A DNA stretch of 50,903 nt from NCBI GenBank assembly GCA_964655775.1, contig CAZZNQ010000019.1, positions 1-50,903 on the forward strand, given 5' to 3'. The DNA is from CAZZNQ01 sp964655775. GTDB taxonomy: Bacteria > Planctomycetota > Brocadiia > SM23-32. This document shows positions 17,849 to 27,342 of the stretch, in pieces (the stretch's first letter is position 1; each line of letters begins with the position of its first letter). The notes below the pieces were generated by a model. The model saw only the letters and a list, made by a program, of their open reading frames with translations. It was not told where the DNA came from and did no database searches. The position numbers and the translations under genes are program-made.

Positions 17849-18937
17849 TCACTGAGTCGGCTCCGTCGCCCGTGGCCCTGATGTGTGGTTCGGATTCCCC
17901 TGCTGCTCGGATTCCCTGATCCGGGCCTCCGCCGCTATCAGCAGTTTCGCAACAACCGGATCCGGCTGATCCGGAACGTATACTGACCAAAACTGCTCAG
18001 CCGCCGCCCCGTCCTGCGCGGAAGCCAAAAGCAAGAGCCCCCTGAGCATGCCGAGGTCAACGTCCTTCGGCTGCGCACTTACGGCTTCATCCAAGCCCAC
18101 CATCACCCGCCCGAATGCCTCCTCTCCTCCGAAAGCCGACGCGGCGTCGAGCCGCAGAGCTTCGGGCTCCTGGTGGTCGGACACGGCCTTCCTGGCGGCC
18201 TTGGCAGCAAGCGAGTAGCGACCGGCGCCGCTCAGCGCCAGCGCCAGCGCCATGCGCCTGATCGGGTCTTCCGGCGCCTCCGCAACTGCTCTGCCGAACG
18301 CCGCAGCCGCTTCCGTATACTGCCCTTCCCGAAGCTTGGCCTCTCCCAGCGCGAATGCGATGCCGACCGTCCGTGGGCCTCCCAGCATCGGCGCCAGCTT
18401 GGAGCCGAACGCAGAGTCCGTGCCGTTGGTGCTCGCCGCTTCCTCTTGAACATCCTTATCGGTCTGGCGAGCTGTAGGCGTATCCAGTCGGACGAGCCCC
18501 TCCGCCCCCGCCTGCGGCGGATAGTAGGGGGAGCGATACGCGTTAGGAACCGGATCATAAATGTAGTAGTACCTGTCGACCCGTTCCGGTGCGGAGCCGA
18601 GACCGATGGTTACGTCTGTTCCCCCCCAGGGCCACCAGAGGTAGTAGGGATAGCCGGTTGAGTACTCGCGACGACGGAAGCCGTGCCGGCCGCCGCGGGA
18701 TGAGCCGAAACCGAACCGGTGGTCGCGTCCGCGATAGCGGTCGAACAACAGCCTGTCGCGCACGATCGGCACGAACGGCGCCCGGTGATCCGGCTGCTCC
18801 GGCGGGTCCTCTTCCTGGGGCTTCAGGCGAGCAATCGTCGGCGGCTTGTATCCCTCCGGCGGCGCCGGTGCCGCCCGCAGAGCCCCGGTTAGCAGGCAAC
18901 ACAACACAATCGAGATCCCTTCGATTCTCACCATCAT
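17849..18937 (-). CDS. Exported tetratricopeptide-repeat protein
   Basis: A 362-residue protein with a signal peptide (ISIVLCCLLTGALRAAPA). Residues 55-150 are unusual: Arg/Gly-rich (RYRGRDHRFGFGSSRGGRHG), then Tyr/Trp/Pro-rich (YPYYLWWPWGG, YYYIYDPVPNAYRSPYYPP). The rest is TPR-like helical repeats (FALGEAKLREGQYTEAAAAF, RMALALALSGAGRYSLAAKA). The repeat class is clear; the partner is unknown. A GAGGTGAAG ribosome site precedes the ATG. Periplasmic or outer-membrane-associated location is inferred from the signal peptide. Confidence 0.72.
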   Translation of the reverse strand: MMVRIEGISIVLCCLLTGALRAAPAPPEGYKPPTIARLKPQEEDPPEQPDHRAPFVPIVRDRLLFDRYRGRDHRFGFGSSRGGRHGFRRREYSTGYPYYLWWPWGGTDVTIGLGSAPERVDRYYYIYDPVPNAYRSPYYPPQAGAEGLVRLDTPTARQTDKDVQEEAASTNGTDSAFGSKLAPMLGGPRTVGIAFALGEAKLREGQYTEAAAAFGRAVAEAPEDPIRRMALALALSGAGRYSLAAKAARKAVSDHQEPEALRLDAASAFGGEEAFGRVMVGLDEAVSAQPKDVDLGMLRGLLLLASAQDGAAAEQFWSVYVPDQPDPVVAKLLIAAEARIRESEQQGNPNHTSGPRATEPTQ

Positions 18938-19025
18938 ATCTTCACCTCGTCGATTCTCGTTCCCTCCACGTACATTCTACCCCCGCGCACCGGCACCGTC
19001 CATGCCTATTCCGCACCCCAGGCGC

Positions 19026-19054
19026 TTGACGGTTCGTGCTTCTATTGCTAACCT
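19026..19054 (+). promoter_or_regulatory. Predicted promoter for alaS
   Basis: TTGACG (19026-19031), a 17-base spacer and TAACCT (19049-19054), about 97 bases before the alaS ATG. Confidence 0.45.
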
Positions 19055-19150
19055 ATCTCACTCCTGACGCGATCCGCCCGGAGGCACCCGCAACGGGCCA
19101 GCGCCTCCTCGGAACGCCCACCCGCGACCTCCAGTTCGGTTCCCCAAGCC

Positions 19151-21802
19151 ATGAAAACCGACGAAATCCGCACGCGCTTCCTGAGCTTTTTCAGGGATCG
19201 CGACCACCGCGTCGTCCCACCGGACCTGCTGGTGCCCGCAAACGACCCTTCGCTGTTGTTCACCGGCGCCGGCATGAATCAGTTCAAAGATGAGTTCTAC
19301 GGCCGTGGGGACAAGACGCTCACGCGCGCCGCCACCTGTCAAAAGTGCTTGCGCACCGGCGACATAGACCGAGTCGGGAAGACAGCCGCCCACCACACGT
19401 TCTTCGAGATGCTCGGCAACTTCTCGTTCGGCGATTACTTCAAGCGCGAGGCCATCGAGTGGGCGTGGGAGTTTCTGTGCCGGGACATGGGCGTCCCGAC
19501 CAAGAAGATGGTGGCCAGCATCTTCCACGGCGACGAGGAGGCGGAGCGGGTCTGGCTCCAGGTGATCGGGCTGCCGGAGGAGCGCCTCTACCGATTCGGC
19601 GAGGGCGAGAACTTCTGGCCGCCCAACGCCCGCACCGAAGGTCCCAACGGCCCCTGCGGGCCCTGCAGCGAGATATTCGTCGACACCGGAGACGGTTGCG
19701 GAATGCCCGACTGCGATCCATCGTGCGACTGCGGCCGCTACATCGAGATATGGAATCTTGTGTTCCAACAGTATGACCGCCAGCCCGACGCCACCCTCGC
19801 TCCACTTCCCATGCAGAACATCGACACGGGCATGGGCCTGGAGCGCATGGCCGCCGTTCTTCAGGGGGTGAAGAGCAACTTCGAGATCGACCTCTTCGTG
19901 CCCATCATCGGCAAGATCGAGGACATCTGCGGCGTGAGCCCCGAGCCCGGCTCCGAAGAGGAGGCGGCCGTCAGACGCATTGCCGACCACGCGCGCGCCG
20001 TCATGTTTTGCATTGCCGACGGCGTCATCCCCAGCAACGAGGAACGCGGATACGTGGTACGCCGCCTTCTGCGGCGCGCCGTGCGCGACGGCGTGCAGCT
20101 CGGGGTCCAGGAACCGTTCCTCACCGAGTTGATCGATCCCGTCATCGAGGCACACTCCGACCCGTATCCCGAGCTGCTGGACAGCCGCTCGCACATCGAG
20201 ACCGTGGTGTCCGAAGAGGAACGGTCTTTCCAGAAGACCGTGCGCCGGGGTTCGGCCGTTCTTGCTCAGCACGTGGCGGAGCTCAAGCGCAACCGCGCCA
20301 CCACGCTGCGCGGCAGGGAGGTGTTCGACCTCTACCAGACGTACGGCTTCCCTGTGGAGATGACGGAATCCATTCTGGCCGACGAGAACATGGAAGTCGA
20401 CATGCAGGGCTTCCTGCGCGAGATGGAGGAGCACCAGATGCTCTCCCGCAAGGGCGCCGCCTTCGAGCAAACAGTGTTTGTAACCGGACCCCTTGCGCGT
20501 CTGCAGGAAAAGCACGAGCCCACCGAGTTCACCGGCTACCACACTCTGGAAAGCATGGGCGAGGTGATCGGCATCGTCAGCGGCGACGACCTGGTGGACT
20601 CGGCGGAGGCGGGGCAGGAAGTCGTCGTAGTCCTCGACCGCACGCCGGCTTACGGAGAGGCGGGTGGTCAGGTCGGCGACCGAGGCAGAATCGTCTCGGA
20701 GCCGGAAGGCGAGCTGGAGTTCAAAGTCGAATCCGTGCGCAAGGAGAAGGGCTTCTTCCTTCACGTCGGCAAGGTGGTGGAGGGCCGTATCGAGGTCGGA
20801 CAGCGCGTACGCTGTCAGGTCGACCGGGAGCGCCGGATGGCCACGGCCCGCAACCACACCGCCACTCACCTGCTCCATTACGCCCTGCACCAAGTCGTCG
20901 GCGAGCACGCCAAGCAGAGCGGCTCCCACGTGTCCGCGGAGCGGCTGCGCTTCGACTTCAGTAACCCCACGGAACTGAGCGCCCAGCAACTGCGCCAGGT
21001 GGAGGACATCGTCAACCGCAAAGTCCTCGAAGACGAGCCGGTAGTTGCCACCCAGATGAGCCTCAGCGAGGCCCGTGCGGCCGGCGCACAGGCGCTGTTC
21101 GGCGAGTCCTACGGCGACATCGTGCGCGTCATAAGCGCCGGCGACTTCAGCCGGGAGCTGTGCGGCGGCACGCACTGCGAGAGCACCGGCCAGATCGGCC
21201 TGTTCCGCATCACTCACGAGAGCAGCGTGGCCGGGGGCGTGCGCCGGATCGAGGCCGTCACCGGACTGGAAGTCCTGAAACGTCTTCGCGAGCGCGAGGC
21301 GACCATCGACCGGCTCTGTGCCGAACTGCACACGCCGGAGCAGAGCCTGGAGCGTCGCGCCGCCGAGCTGCTGGAGGAGATTCGCCAACTGCAGAAGCAG
21401 GTGCAGCAGGAACGCCAGCGGGCGGCGCAGCAACTCGCCTCGGGCGGCCTGATCGACCGCGCGGAGACGATCGGCGCGGCACGGCTCGTCACCGCCGTGC
21501 TGGAGGGCGGCCAGGCCGAACTCCGCGTGGCAGCGGACGAACTGCGCAACAGCAACGAGAATCTCGCCTGTGTGCTCGCCGCCGTCTCGGACGGAAAGGT
21601 GTCCCTGGTGGCGGGCGTGTCACAGGACCTCGTCGAGAAGGGCATCAGCGCCCGGGAGCTGGCCCAGGCCGCCGCGAAGATTGTCGGCGGCGGAGGCGGC
21701 GGCCGGGACGACTTCGCCCAGGCGGGCGGCTCCGACGCCGACCGCCTGCAGGAAGCCTTCGACCGGGCGCGGGCCATCGTTGAGGACAAGGCCGGCGACT
21801 GA
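19151..21802 (+). CDS. alaS: Alanyl-tRNA synthetase
   Basis: An 883-residue class II synthetase that charges tRNA-Ala. The catalytic domain starts at residue 1 (FTGAGMNQFKDEFYG; TCQKCLRTGDIDRVGKTAAH; EIWNLVFQQY). The editing domain has its metal-binding HTATHLLHYALH near residue 571 and CGGTHCESTGQIG near 671. A C-terminal C-Ala domain follows (LVAGVSQDLVEKGISARELA, then GGGGGGRDDFAQAGG). Full length compared with E. coli AlaS (876), with no key motif missing. A tRNA-Ala gene lies elsewhere in the window at 33971-34046. A tRNA-Phe gene follows alaS by 58 bases but has its own promoter. Confidence 0.98.
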   Translation: MKTDEIRTRFLSFFRDRDHRVVPPDLLVPANDPSLLFTGAGMNQFKDEFYGRGDKTLTRAATCQKCLRTGDIDRVGKTAAHHTFFEMLGNFSFGDYFKREAIEWAWEFLCRDMGVPTKKMVASIFHGDEEAERVWLQVIGLPEERLYRFGEGENFWPPNARTEGPNGPCGPCSEIFVDTGDGCGMPDCDPSCDCGRYIEIWNLVFQQYDRQPDATLAPLPMQNIDTGMGLERMAAVLQGVKSNFEIDLFVPIIGKIEDICGVSPEPGSEEEAAVRRIADHARAVMFCIADGVIPSNEERGYVVRRLLRRAVRDGVQLGVQEPFLTELIDPVIEAHSDPYPELLDSRSHIETVVSEEERSFQKTVRRGSAVLAQHVAELKRNRATTLRGREVFDLYQTYGFPVEMTESILADENMEVDMQGFLREMEEHQMLSRKGAAFEQTVFVTGPLARLQEKHEPTEFTGYHTLESMGEVIGIVSGDDLVDSAEAGQEVVVVLDRTPAYGEAGGQVGDRGRIVSEPEGELEFKVESVRKEKGFFLHVGKVVEGRIEVGQRVRCQVDRERRMATARNHTATHLLHYALHQVVGEHAKQSGSHVSAERLRFDFSNPTELSAQQLRQVEDIVNRKVLEDEPVVATQMSLSEARAAGAQALFGESYGDIVRVISAGDFSRELCGGTHCESTGQIGLFRITHESSVAGGVRRIEAVTGLEVLKRLREREATIDRLCAELHTPEQSLERRAAELLEEIRQLQKQVQQERQRAAQQLASGGLIDRAETIGAARLVTAVLEGGQAELRVAADELRNSNENLACVLAAVSDGKVSLVAGVSQDLVEKGISARELAQAAAKIVGGGGGGRDDFAQAGGSDADRLQEAFDRARAIVEDKAGD

Positions 21803-21815
21803 CCTCTCGGAGCGC

Positions 21816-21845
21816 TTGACACGCCGCTTATCCCACCGGTAGAAT
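21816..21845 (+). promoter_or_regulatory. Predicted strong promoter for tRNA-Phe
   Basis: TTGACA (21816-21821), an 18-base spacer and TAGAAT (21840-21845), ending 15 bases before the mature 5' end of tRNA-Phe. Confidence 0.6.
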
Positions 21846-21860
21846 CTACTGCTCAACGGT

Positions 21861-21936
<76 letters not shown>

Positions 21937-21948
21937 CCTGCAAACGAA

Positions 21949-21986
21949 ATCGCGGCAGCGATGCCGAATCGCTGCCGCGATCTTTT
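21949..21986. terminator. Hairpin terminator between tRNA-Phe and pckG, probably bidirectional
   Basis: A perfect 14-bp stem (21949-21962 with 21968-21981) and a 5-base loop. It is followed by CTTTTC on the plus strand and by a T-rich run on the minus strand, so it can serve both convergent units. Confidence 0.8.
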
Positions 21987-22050
21987 CGTGCCGGATCCGG
22001 GCCGGGCCGCCGCCCGTTCCCCTGCTGGCGGGCCGATGGCGTCCTCAGCC

Positions 22051-23931
22051 CTATTCGGCGAGGGCCAGGGGCGAGATGTAGTCACCGAAACGCTCGCGCG
22101 CTTCCTCCAGGCGCTTGCGCTGCTCGCCGAGCACCTTGAAGACCTCCGGCGGCGAGCCGGGCACGTTCTCCCTGTGGTATGCCTCCACCCTGTCGATCTT
22201 CGCCAGGTTTTCCTGCACGCGGATCGTGAACTGGGCGACGTAGTCATCCTCGGCGTATTCCTTGCCCAGGACTTCGCGGAAAAGCTCCTGCAGATCCGCC
22301 AGACGCGGGATGTAGCCGGTGGGGGTGCGGATCGCGTCCACCTCGCCGTGAACGCGCTTTTCCATCCACTTCACCCATACGTGCTTGTCGCGGACCGCGT
22401 TGACGAACTTGCCGTCCTCTCCGCGAAGGAAGTAGTTCACGCCGAACACCAGCGGCGGATCGTCCAGCCGCATTCCGAAGTCCAGGTTGTTCTGCACGTA
22501 CTTGCCGAGGGGAATGGCCACGAAATCCTGGATGCTCATCAGGTTTATCTCCGGCACCCCCTCCTTGCCGATCGTGGCGAAGGTCGTCTCCGTCTCCAGT
22601 GACGCGCCGTAGGCGACGATGCCGTGTTCCCAGCTGAAGCTCTGCTGGCACGGCACGTATGCCTTGGCGTCGCGACCACCATACATAATGCCAGAAAGCT
22701 CGACGCCCTCCGGGTTGTTCAGCTCGGGGTCGCAGTTGCCCAGGTTCTTGAGCGCAACGGCGTAACGGGCGTTCTTGTGCGCGCACGGGATCGGCACGCC
22801 GTTCGCGTCGGTTTTTCCCTTGTACCATTGGCCCGAGAAGTTCTCGCCCTCGTCCGGGATCTCCTCGCCCATGCCCAGCCAGTATGGCTCGCCGTCCTTC
22901 ACCAGTATGTTCGAGAAGATCACCTCGCCCGGCTTGTGAAGCACATGCCAGATAACCGGATCGTCCTCGGAGTTAACATTCTGGATGATGCCGAAGATGC
23001 CCGATTCGGCGTTGGCGGCCATGCAGCGCCCGTCGACTGCTCGGAAGTAGGCGATGTCGTCGCCCAGGATGTTTTCGCCGGGCAGCATGGCCGTGGAGGT
23101 CTTGCCGCATGCCGACGGAAAGGCGCCGCCGAAGTAGGTCTTGCGGCCGTCCGCACCGTTCACGCCCATCAGGAACATGTGCTCCGCAAGCCAGCCCTCC
23201 TGGTCGGCCCGCCGGATCGTCAGGCGCAGGGCCAGCTTCTTCAGGCCCACGGTATTACCGGCGTACTGCGTGTTGGTGCTATAGACGGTGTCGGTGGTGT
23301 AGTCGATGTAGATGCGCCTCTTGTCGGGCTCGGCGCTGACCATGCGCTCGTCCAGTTCGCCGCTGCCGTGCAGGATGGCGAAGAACCGGGCGTCCGCGCC
23401 CAGCCGCCTGAAATCCTCGTAACCCAGCCTGTAGAGAAGGTTCAGGCTGTGGGAGACGTAGAACGAGTCAGTGCACTCGACGCACGGAATGCTGAACCGC
23501 GAGTTGTTGGGCCCAAGGGTCATGAAGCGGACGGCCATCGTGCGCCCCTCCATGCAGCCTTCCATGATCCCGCGCACCTCGTCCAACCCGGCCTCGCGCT
23601 GCACCTGGTTGAGCGCCTCGCCCAGTCTTTCGCCTTCTGGCACGAGGTATCGCGTCCGCTCCCGGTCACGTCCCTGGTCGTTGAAACCATCGAAATGCAC
23701 GGTATGTCCGTCGACGGCCAAAGGCTTCTCTTCGCCCAACTCGACGGCCGTCCGCCGCGTGTGGGCGACGTCCTTGGCGGAATCCGTGCTGACCCACACC
23801 TTCTCCGGGCGGCACAGCCGCACCGCGTCGGCCACAAAGGCGTGCAATCGGTCGTTCTCGATTGCCGTCAACGCTTGGTAGTTTCTGTCGTCCAGGGCTT
23901 CGCGCAGGAATGCCAGATTGTCGTTCGCCAT
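22051..23931 (-). CDS. pckG: Phosphoenolpyruvate carboxykinase (GTP)
   Basis: A 626-residue enzyme of the GTP family. The N-terminal domain has VWVSTDSAKDVAHTRR and PNNSRFSIPCVECTDS. The kinase-1a P-loop GGAFPSACGKTS lies near residues 270-281, followed by GENILGDDIAYFR. The C-terminal half includes KNARYAVALKNLGNCDP and GGRDAKAYVPCQQSFSWEHG, which match the GTP-binding part. It interconverts oxaloacetate plus GTP and phosphoenolpyruvate plus CO2 and is the entry step to gluconeogenesis. Length agrees with the family (about 600-640). GAGAGG precedes the ATG. It is alone on the minus strand between tRNA-Phe and the FHA gene. Confidence 0.97.
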   Translation of the reverse strand: MANDNLAFLREALDDRNYQALTAIENDRLHAFVADAVRLCRPEKVWVSTDSAKDVAHTRRTAVELGEEKPLAVDGHTVHFDGFNDQGRDRERTRYLVPEGERLGEALNQVQREAGLDEVRGIMEGCMEGRTMAVRFMTLGPNNSRFSIPCVECTDSFYVSHSLNLLYRLGYEDFRRLGADARFFAILHGSGELDERMVSAEPDKRRIYIDYTTDTVYSTNTQYAGNTVGLKKLALRLTIRRADQEGWLAEHMFLMGVNGADGRKTYFGGAFPSACGKTSTAMLPGENILGDDIAYFRAVDGRCMAANAESGIFGIIQNVNSEDDPVIWHVLHKPGEVIFSNILVKDGEPYWLGMGEEIPDEGENFSGQWYKGKTDANGVPIPCAHKNARYAVALKNLGNCDPELNNPEGVELSGIMYGGRDAKAYVPCQQSFSWEHGIVAYGASLETETTFATIGKEGVPEINLMSIQDFVAIPLGKYVQNNLDFGMRLDDPPLVFGVNYFLRGEDGKFVNAVRDKHVWVKWMEKRVHGEVDAIRTPTGYIPRLADLQELFREVLGKEYAEDDYVAQFTIRVQENLAKIDRVEAYHRENVPGSPPEVFKVLGEQRKRLEEARERFGDYISPLALAE

Positions 23932-24288
23932 CGCTATCCTCTCAGGGCGTCTGGGGTAATCCGAGCAACACCTATCTGTGTTCTGCTCCGCATGCTGCAG
24001 TATCCCCGTCTCGGACCGCGCAACGGTTCGTTCATGCAGAGGGTTGGCCGGGGCGGACGACCCACCGCACCGGGACGGCTCACCAGCGAGCCGACGGCCC
24101 CCGCGGGTATCAGGTCAGCCGCTCGGGCGGCCTACAGCGCTTCCGTCGGACCTTCGGACGGAGGATTGAGGCTCCAGGGTAACAGATCAGGACAGCCTGG
24201 TCAAACAGGACAGCGGTGTCCACCTCTTGCATCGTCATTCCTGTTATTGTAGATTCGCTTCGGGCTTGCAGCCGGAGATTCTGGGAGC
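23932..24288. other. Divergent intergenic region, pckG / FHA gene
   Basis: 357 bases without a credible gene. It holds the FHA-gene promoter at 24227-24255 and a 6-bp inverted repeat (TCCGTC/GACGGA, 24142-24162) with no T-run. A clear pckG promoter was not found. Confidence 0.45.
24227..24255 (+). promoter_or_regulatory. Predicted promoter for the FHA-kinase pair
   Basis: TTGCAT (24227-24232), a 17-base spacer and TAGATT (24250-24255), 33 bases before the first possible ATG. Confidence 0.5.
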
Positions 24289-25032
24289 ATGCAGCAAATG
24301 ATGGGAGACAATGCACTTGGGGAGCACCCGGGCCTGGACGATGCGGCCCCCCGCATAGAGGTGGTGGGCGGAGACAAGGACGGTCTGCTCTTTCCCGTGG
24401 GCGAAGACGGTCTGTTGGTCGGCCGGTCGGGCACATGCGATATCGTCTTCGACAGCCGTGAGGTGTCCCGTCGCCACGCCTATTTTTACACGAACGAGAA
24501 CGGCTGCTTCGTCGAGGACCTGAGTTCCACAAATGGGCTGTGGATTAACGGCGCCAAGCACAGGCGTCAACAGCTGCACGACGGCGACGTGGTCGACGCC
24601 GGACCGGTCAGGTTCATCCTGCACGAGGGCACGGGAGAGCCATTGCGACCGCCCGGCAATGCGCATGCGGAGAACTCCGGCAGCGAGAGTGGCATGTGGA
24701 GCGCCTCCGCCCAGGAGCCGGCGCAGAGACCTTTGCTGGCGCTTGCCGCCCTCGCGTTCGGGATGCTGGCCTACCTGCACTGGGCGTTTGGTGCGGGCGC
24801 GGGCGTGCTGGGTCTCCTGGCCCTCGTCGAGTCGCGTCGGGAGGTCGGCCGCATCGGGACGGCACTGGCGATTGGCGGCCTGTTCATGGGCGCGGTGGGA
24901 ATCGGCATGAACGTGTGGTTCAAGACGATCGCGCCCCGATTGCACGGCGAAGCGGGGATTCGCAACGTCCGGTCGGGCTCCCGCCCGATCCACTGGCCGC
25001 GAGCCGAGTCCCGCGATTCCACCGGTAACTGA
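24289..25032 (+). CDS. FHA-domain protein with C-terminal membrane segments
   Basis: About 247 residues. An FHA domain spans about residues 20-110 with the conserved Gly-Arg-Ser (LLVGRSGTCDIVF), SRRHAYF and STNGLWING motifs that bind phosphothreonine peptides. A hydrophilic linker leads to two hydrophobic segments (PLLALAALAFGMLAYLHWAF plus AGVLGLLALV; IGTALAIGGLFMGAVGIGM) resembling a DUF4190-type membrane unit. The protein therefore probably sits in the inner membrane with the FHA domain in the cytosol. ATGs at 24289, 24298 and 24301 are all possible. The histidine kinase gene starts 10 bases after its stop, implying a shared signalling job. Confidence 0.8.
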   Translation: MQQMMGDNALGEHPGLDDAAPRIEVVGGDKDGLLFPVGEDGLLVGRSGTCDIVFDSREVSRRHAYFYTNENGCFVEDLSSTNGLWINGAKHRRQQLHDGDVVDAGPVRFILHEGTGEPLRPPGNAHAENSGSESGMWSASAQEPAQRPLLALAALAFGMLAYLHWAFGAGAGVLGLLALVESRREVGRIGTALAIGGLFMGAVGIGMNVWFKTIAPRLHGEAGIRNVRSGSRPIHWPRAESRDSTGN

Positions 25033-25042
25033 GAAGGAGTAG

Positions 25043-26578
25043 ATGGCGGGTTCAGGCGGCTCCATCAGCATGCGTCTCATCATCGGATTCCTCATCCTGC
25101 TGCTGGTGTTTGGTTCGGCCATACTCTTAACGCTTTACCACCTGGAGAGGGTCCGGAGAGTCGGTGAGGAAATACGTCTGCGCCAGGAGGTGCAACGGGA
25201 GGCCCAGACGCTGGCGACCGCCGCCGAGCAACTATTCCTTCAGCAAAGGGAGTTCATCGAGTCTGACCCGGTGGACTTCAGCCGGCAGGAAGAGTTTCGC
25301 AGGACCTATAGGGCAATGGGCAATCTGCTTACCTCGCTGCGGAACCGTCCCGTGGATGGTCGGGAGCGCACCTACCTGCAGGAGCTCGTCGATGCGACCA
25401 TACAACTGCGCGACTTGTTCGAGGACAAGATAGTGCCGACGAGGATGGCCGTTCAGGAGGGCACGGCCAGCCCCCAGGAACTCGCGGATCTGGAGGAACA
25501 GAGCCGCGAGATCACGGAGAGGATGCACGCTCTGAACGAGGAGCTGGCGGCTTCCTTCGACATCCGTACTCGCACCGCCGAGGACCATGCCGCCGCAGCG
25601 TGGGCCATCAGTACAGCCGTGGCGAAGATAACCTTCCCCGCAGCTCTGCTCATCGGCCTGTTGGTGGTCTATTACACACACCGCTCCATCACCGCGCCCG
25701 TGTCCGAGTTGGTACGGGGCACGCAGGAACTCGCTGCAGGCAGGTTCAGCGGGGCGATCCATGTGACGGCCTCAGGTGAGTTCCGAGAACTGGCCGACAG
25801 CTTCAACAGAATGGCGCGCGATCTACAAACCAACCAGCAGCGCCTTATCGAGGCCGAGAAGCTCGCGACGGTAGGCAGACTGGCAGCCGGGCTCGCCCAC
25901 GAGATCAACAACCCGATCGCGGTGATCCTGGGCTACTCCCAGATGCTGGTCTCGGACGCGCCGGACGGCTCCGCAGAGAAGGAACAGCTCGAATCCATCC
26001 AGCAGGAGGCCCGCCAGTGCAAGAGCATCATCGACGGCCTGTTGGACCTCTCACGTCCCACCGACACGATGGTCGGTGAAGCCGTCAATCCCAACGAAGT
26101 GATGACGGAAGTCCTCAACGTTGTTCACGCGCTCTCGCTCGCCGAGAACGTCGAGGTCGAGACCTCGGTAGTGGACCGGGCCGTCTACCTGAGCGCCAAC
26201 CGGTCCCAACTGCGGCAGACGGCCCTCAACATCATCCGCAACGCCCTGGAGGCACTCGCCGACGTCGATTCCCCGAAGCTGGAGGTACTCGGCTATATCC
26301 GCCCGCGGGAGAAGCTGGACAACCGGCTATTGGAGGACTGTTCGCCCGAAGCGGAGTCCTTCCTCGTGCTGGTGTTCAGCGATAACGGGCCCGGCATCGC
26401 GCCCGAGCACAAGCGCTCGCTTTTCGAGCCGTTCTTCACCACCAAGGCGGACGGAGTGGGGCTGGGGCTGGCAATCTGCTACAACATGGTCAGGGCGCAC
26501 GGGGGATTCATCGACGTCCAGACGAGTTCCGCCGAGGGTACCACCTTCACGGTCGGTCTGCCCCTGGGCGAGGAGTAG
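25043..26578 (+). CDS. Membrane sensor histidine kinase
   Basis: A 511-residue kinase. Membrane segments at about residues 12-34 and 190-212 enclose a helical periplasmic sensor of about 155 residues (TAAEQLFLQQREFIES, QELVDATIQLRDLFEDK). A HAMP linker follows (ITAPVSELVRGTQELAAGRF), then HisKA (LATVGRLAAGLAHEINNPIA with the phospho-accepting His) and HATPase_c with N (LNIIRNALEAL), G1 (FSDNGPGIAPEH) and G2 (GVGLGLAICYN) boxes. The H-box type is NtrB-like. It should phosphorylate a response regulator, but none is in the window. GAAGGAG precedes the ATG, 10 bases after the FHA gene. It converges on tsaC with a four-base gap. Confidence 0.94.
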   Translation: MAGSGGSISMRLIIGFLILLLVFGSAILLTLYHLERVRRVGEEIRLRQEVQREAQTLATAAEQLFLQQREFIESDPVDFSRQEEFRRTYRAMGNLLTSLRNRPVDGRERTYLQELVDATIQLRDLFEDKIVPTRMAVQEGTASPQELADLEEQSREITERMHALNEELAASFDIRTRTAEDHAAAAWAISTAVAKITFPAALLIGLLVVYYTHRSITAPVSELVRGTQELAAGRFSGAIHVTASGEFRELADSFNRMARDLQTNQQRLIEAEKLATVGRLAAGLAHEINNPIAVILGYSQMLVSDAPDGSAEKEQLESIQQEARQCKSIIDGLLDLSRPTDTMVGEAVNPNEVMTEVLNVVHALSLAENVEVETSVVDRAVYLSANRSQLRQTALNIIRNALEALADVDSPKLEVLGYIRPREKLDNRLLEDCSPEAESFLVLVFSDNGPGIAPEHKRSLFEPFFTTKADGVGLGLAICYNMVRAHGGFIDVQTSSAEGTTFTVGLPLGEE

Positions 26579-26582
26579 CCGC

Positions 26583-27188
26583 TCAACACCCGACCCCGGC
26601 GTCCCGCAGGACGGCGAAGATGCGAGCGCGGGAGATGGCGCCCTCACGCAGTATCTGGACCTGGTGGCCTCCGACCCGCACAACGGTCGAACTCTCTCCG
26701 ATCTGAGCTGCTCCCCCGTCCAGGACCGCGGCGATGGCCCCCTTGAAGACATTCATCACCTCCCGCGCCGTCGTGGCGGGGGGCCGGCCGCTGATGTTCG
26801 CGCTGGGGGCCGCAACGGGCAGGCCGACCGCCTTGAGAAGGGCCAGCGTGACGGGACAGTCGGGCACACGCAGACCAACGCTGCCGCCCTTGCCGTCCGG
26901 CAGCACCAGCGTAAGAGGCCCGGGCCAGAAAACCCCTGCCAGCGCCTCGGCCGCCCGCGATGGTCGAGCGTACCGCTGGAAATCACCGGCTATCAGCAAA
27001 GAGAACGGCTGCCCCGACGGACGCTTCTTCACCCGCCGGAGCCGGGCAACCGCTTCCCCGCAATCGGCACGGGCTCCAAGGCCGTAGACGGTCTCGGTGG
27101 GGAACGCGATGATGCGCCCGTCCAGCAGCAACTCGCCCGCCTTCCGGATGTCTCTCGGTTCCTCGGCAGATAGCAGGTAAGTCTCCAT
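26583..27188 (-). CDS. tsaC: L-threonylcarbamoyladenylate synthase (YrdC/Sua5 family)
   Basis: A 201-residue single-domain YrdC protein that makes threonylcarbamoyl-AMP from Thr, bicarbonate and ATP, the first step of the t6A37 tRNA modification. Motifs: GRIIAFPTETVYGLGA; the basic ATP-binding stretch VKKRPSGQPFSLLI; FWPGPLTLVL; VAAPSANISGRPPATT; and GESSTVVRV. There is no C-terminal Sua5 extension, so it is the short TsaC form. A GGAGGG ribosome site lies nine bases before the ATG. The partner tsaB/D/E genes are not in the window. Confidence 0.93.
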   Translation of the reverse strand: METYLLSAEEPRDIRKAGELLLDGRIIAFPTETVYGLGARADCGEAVARLRRVKKRPSGQPFSLLIAGDFQRYARPSRAAEALAGVFWPGPLTLVLPDGKGGSVGLRVPDCPVTLALLKAVGLPVAAPSANISGRPPATTAREVMNVFKGAIAAVLDGGAAQIGESSTVVRVGGHQVQILREGAISRARIFAVLRDAGVGC

Positions 27189-27275
27189 GCCGCCCTACCC
27201 TCCACATTGCCCAAAGGGTTCTCGCCATCTTACCGACGGCCTGCTCGGGTCACAAGCGGCGCAAGACGCCAGTCT

Positions 27276-27304
27276 TTGCCGATGAGGCTGCTTTCTGGTA
27301 GTCT
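27276..27304 (+). promoter_or_regulatory. Possible promoter for the PP2C gene
   Basis: TTGCCG (27276-27281), a 17-base spacer and TAGTCT (27299-27304), about 38 bases before the GTG start. Matches are moderate. Confidence 0.35.
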
Positions 27305-27342
27305 AGCTGACACAGCGAAGTCCGGGAAAGGAGCGGTGCACC

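Noticed and set aside
19058..21433. Long open frame (791 codons) antisense to alaS
   Set aside because: A shadow of a GC-rich gene on the other strand; alaS motifs are unambiguous and the antisense product resembles no family.
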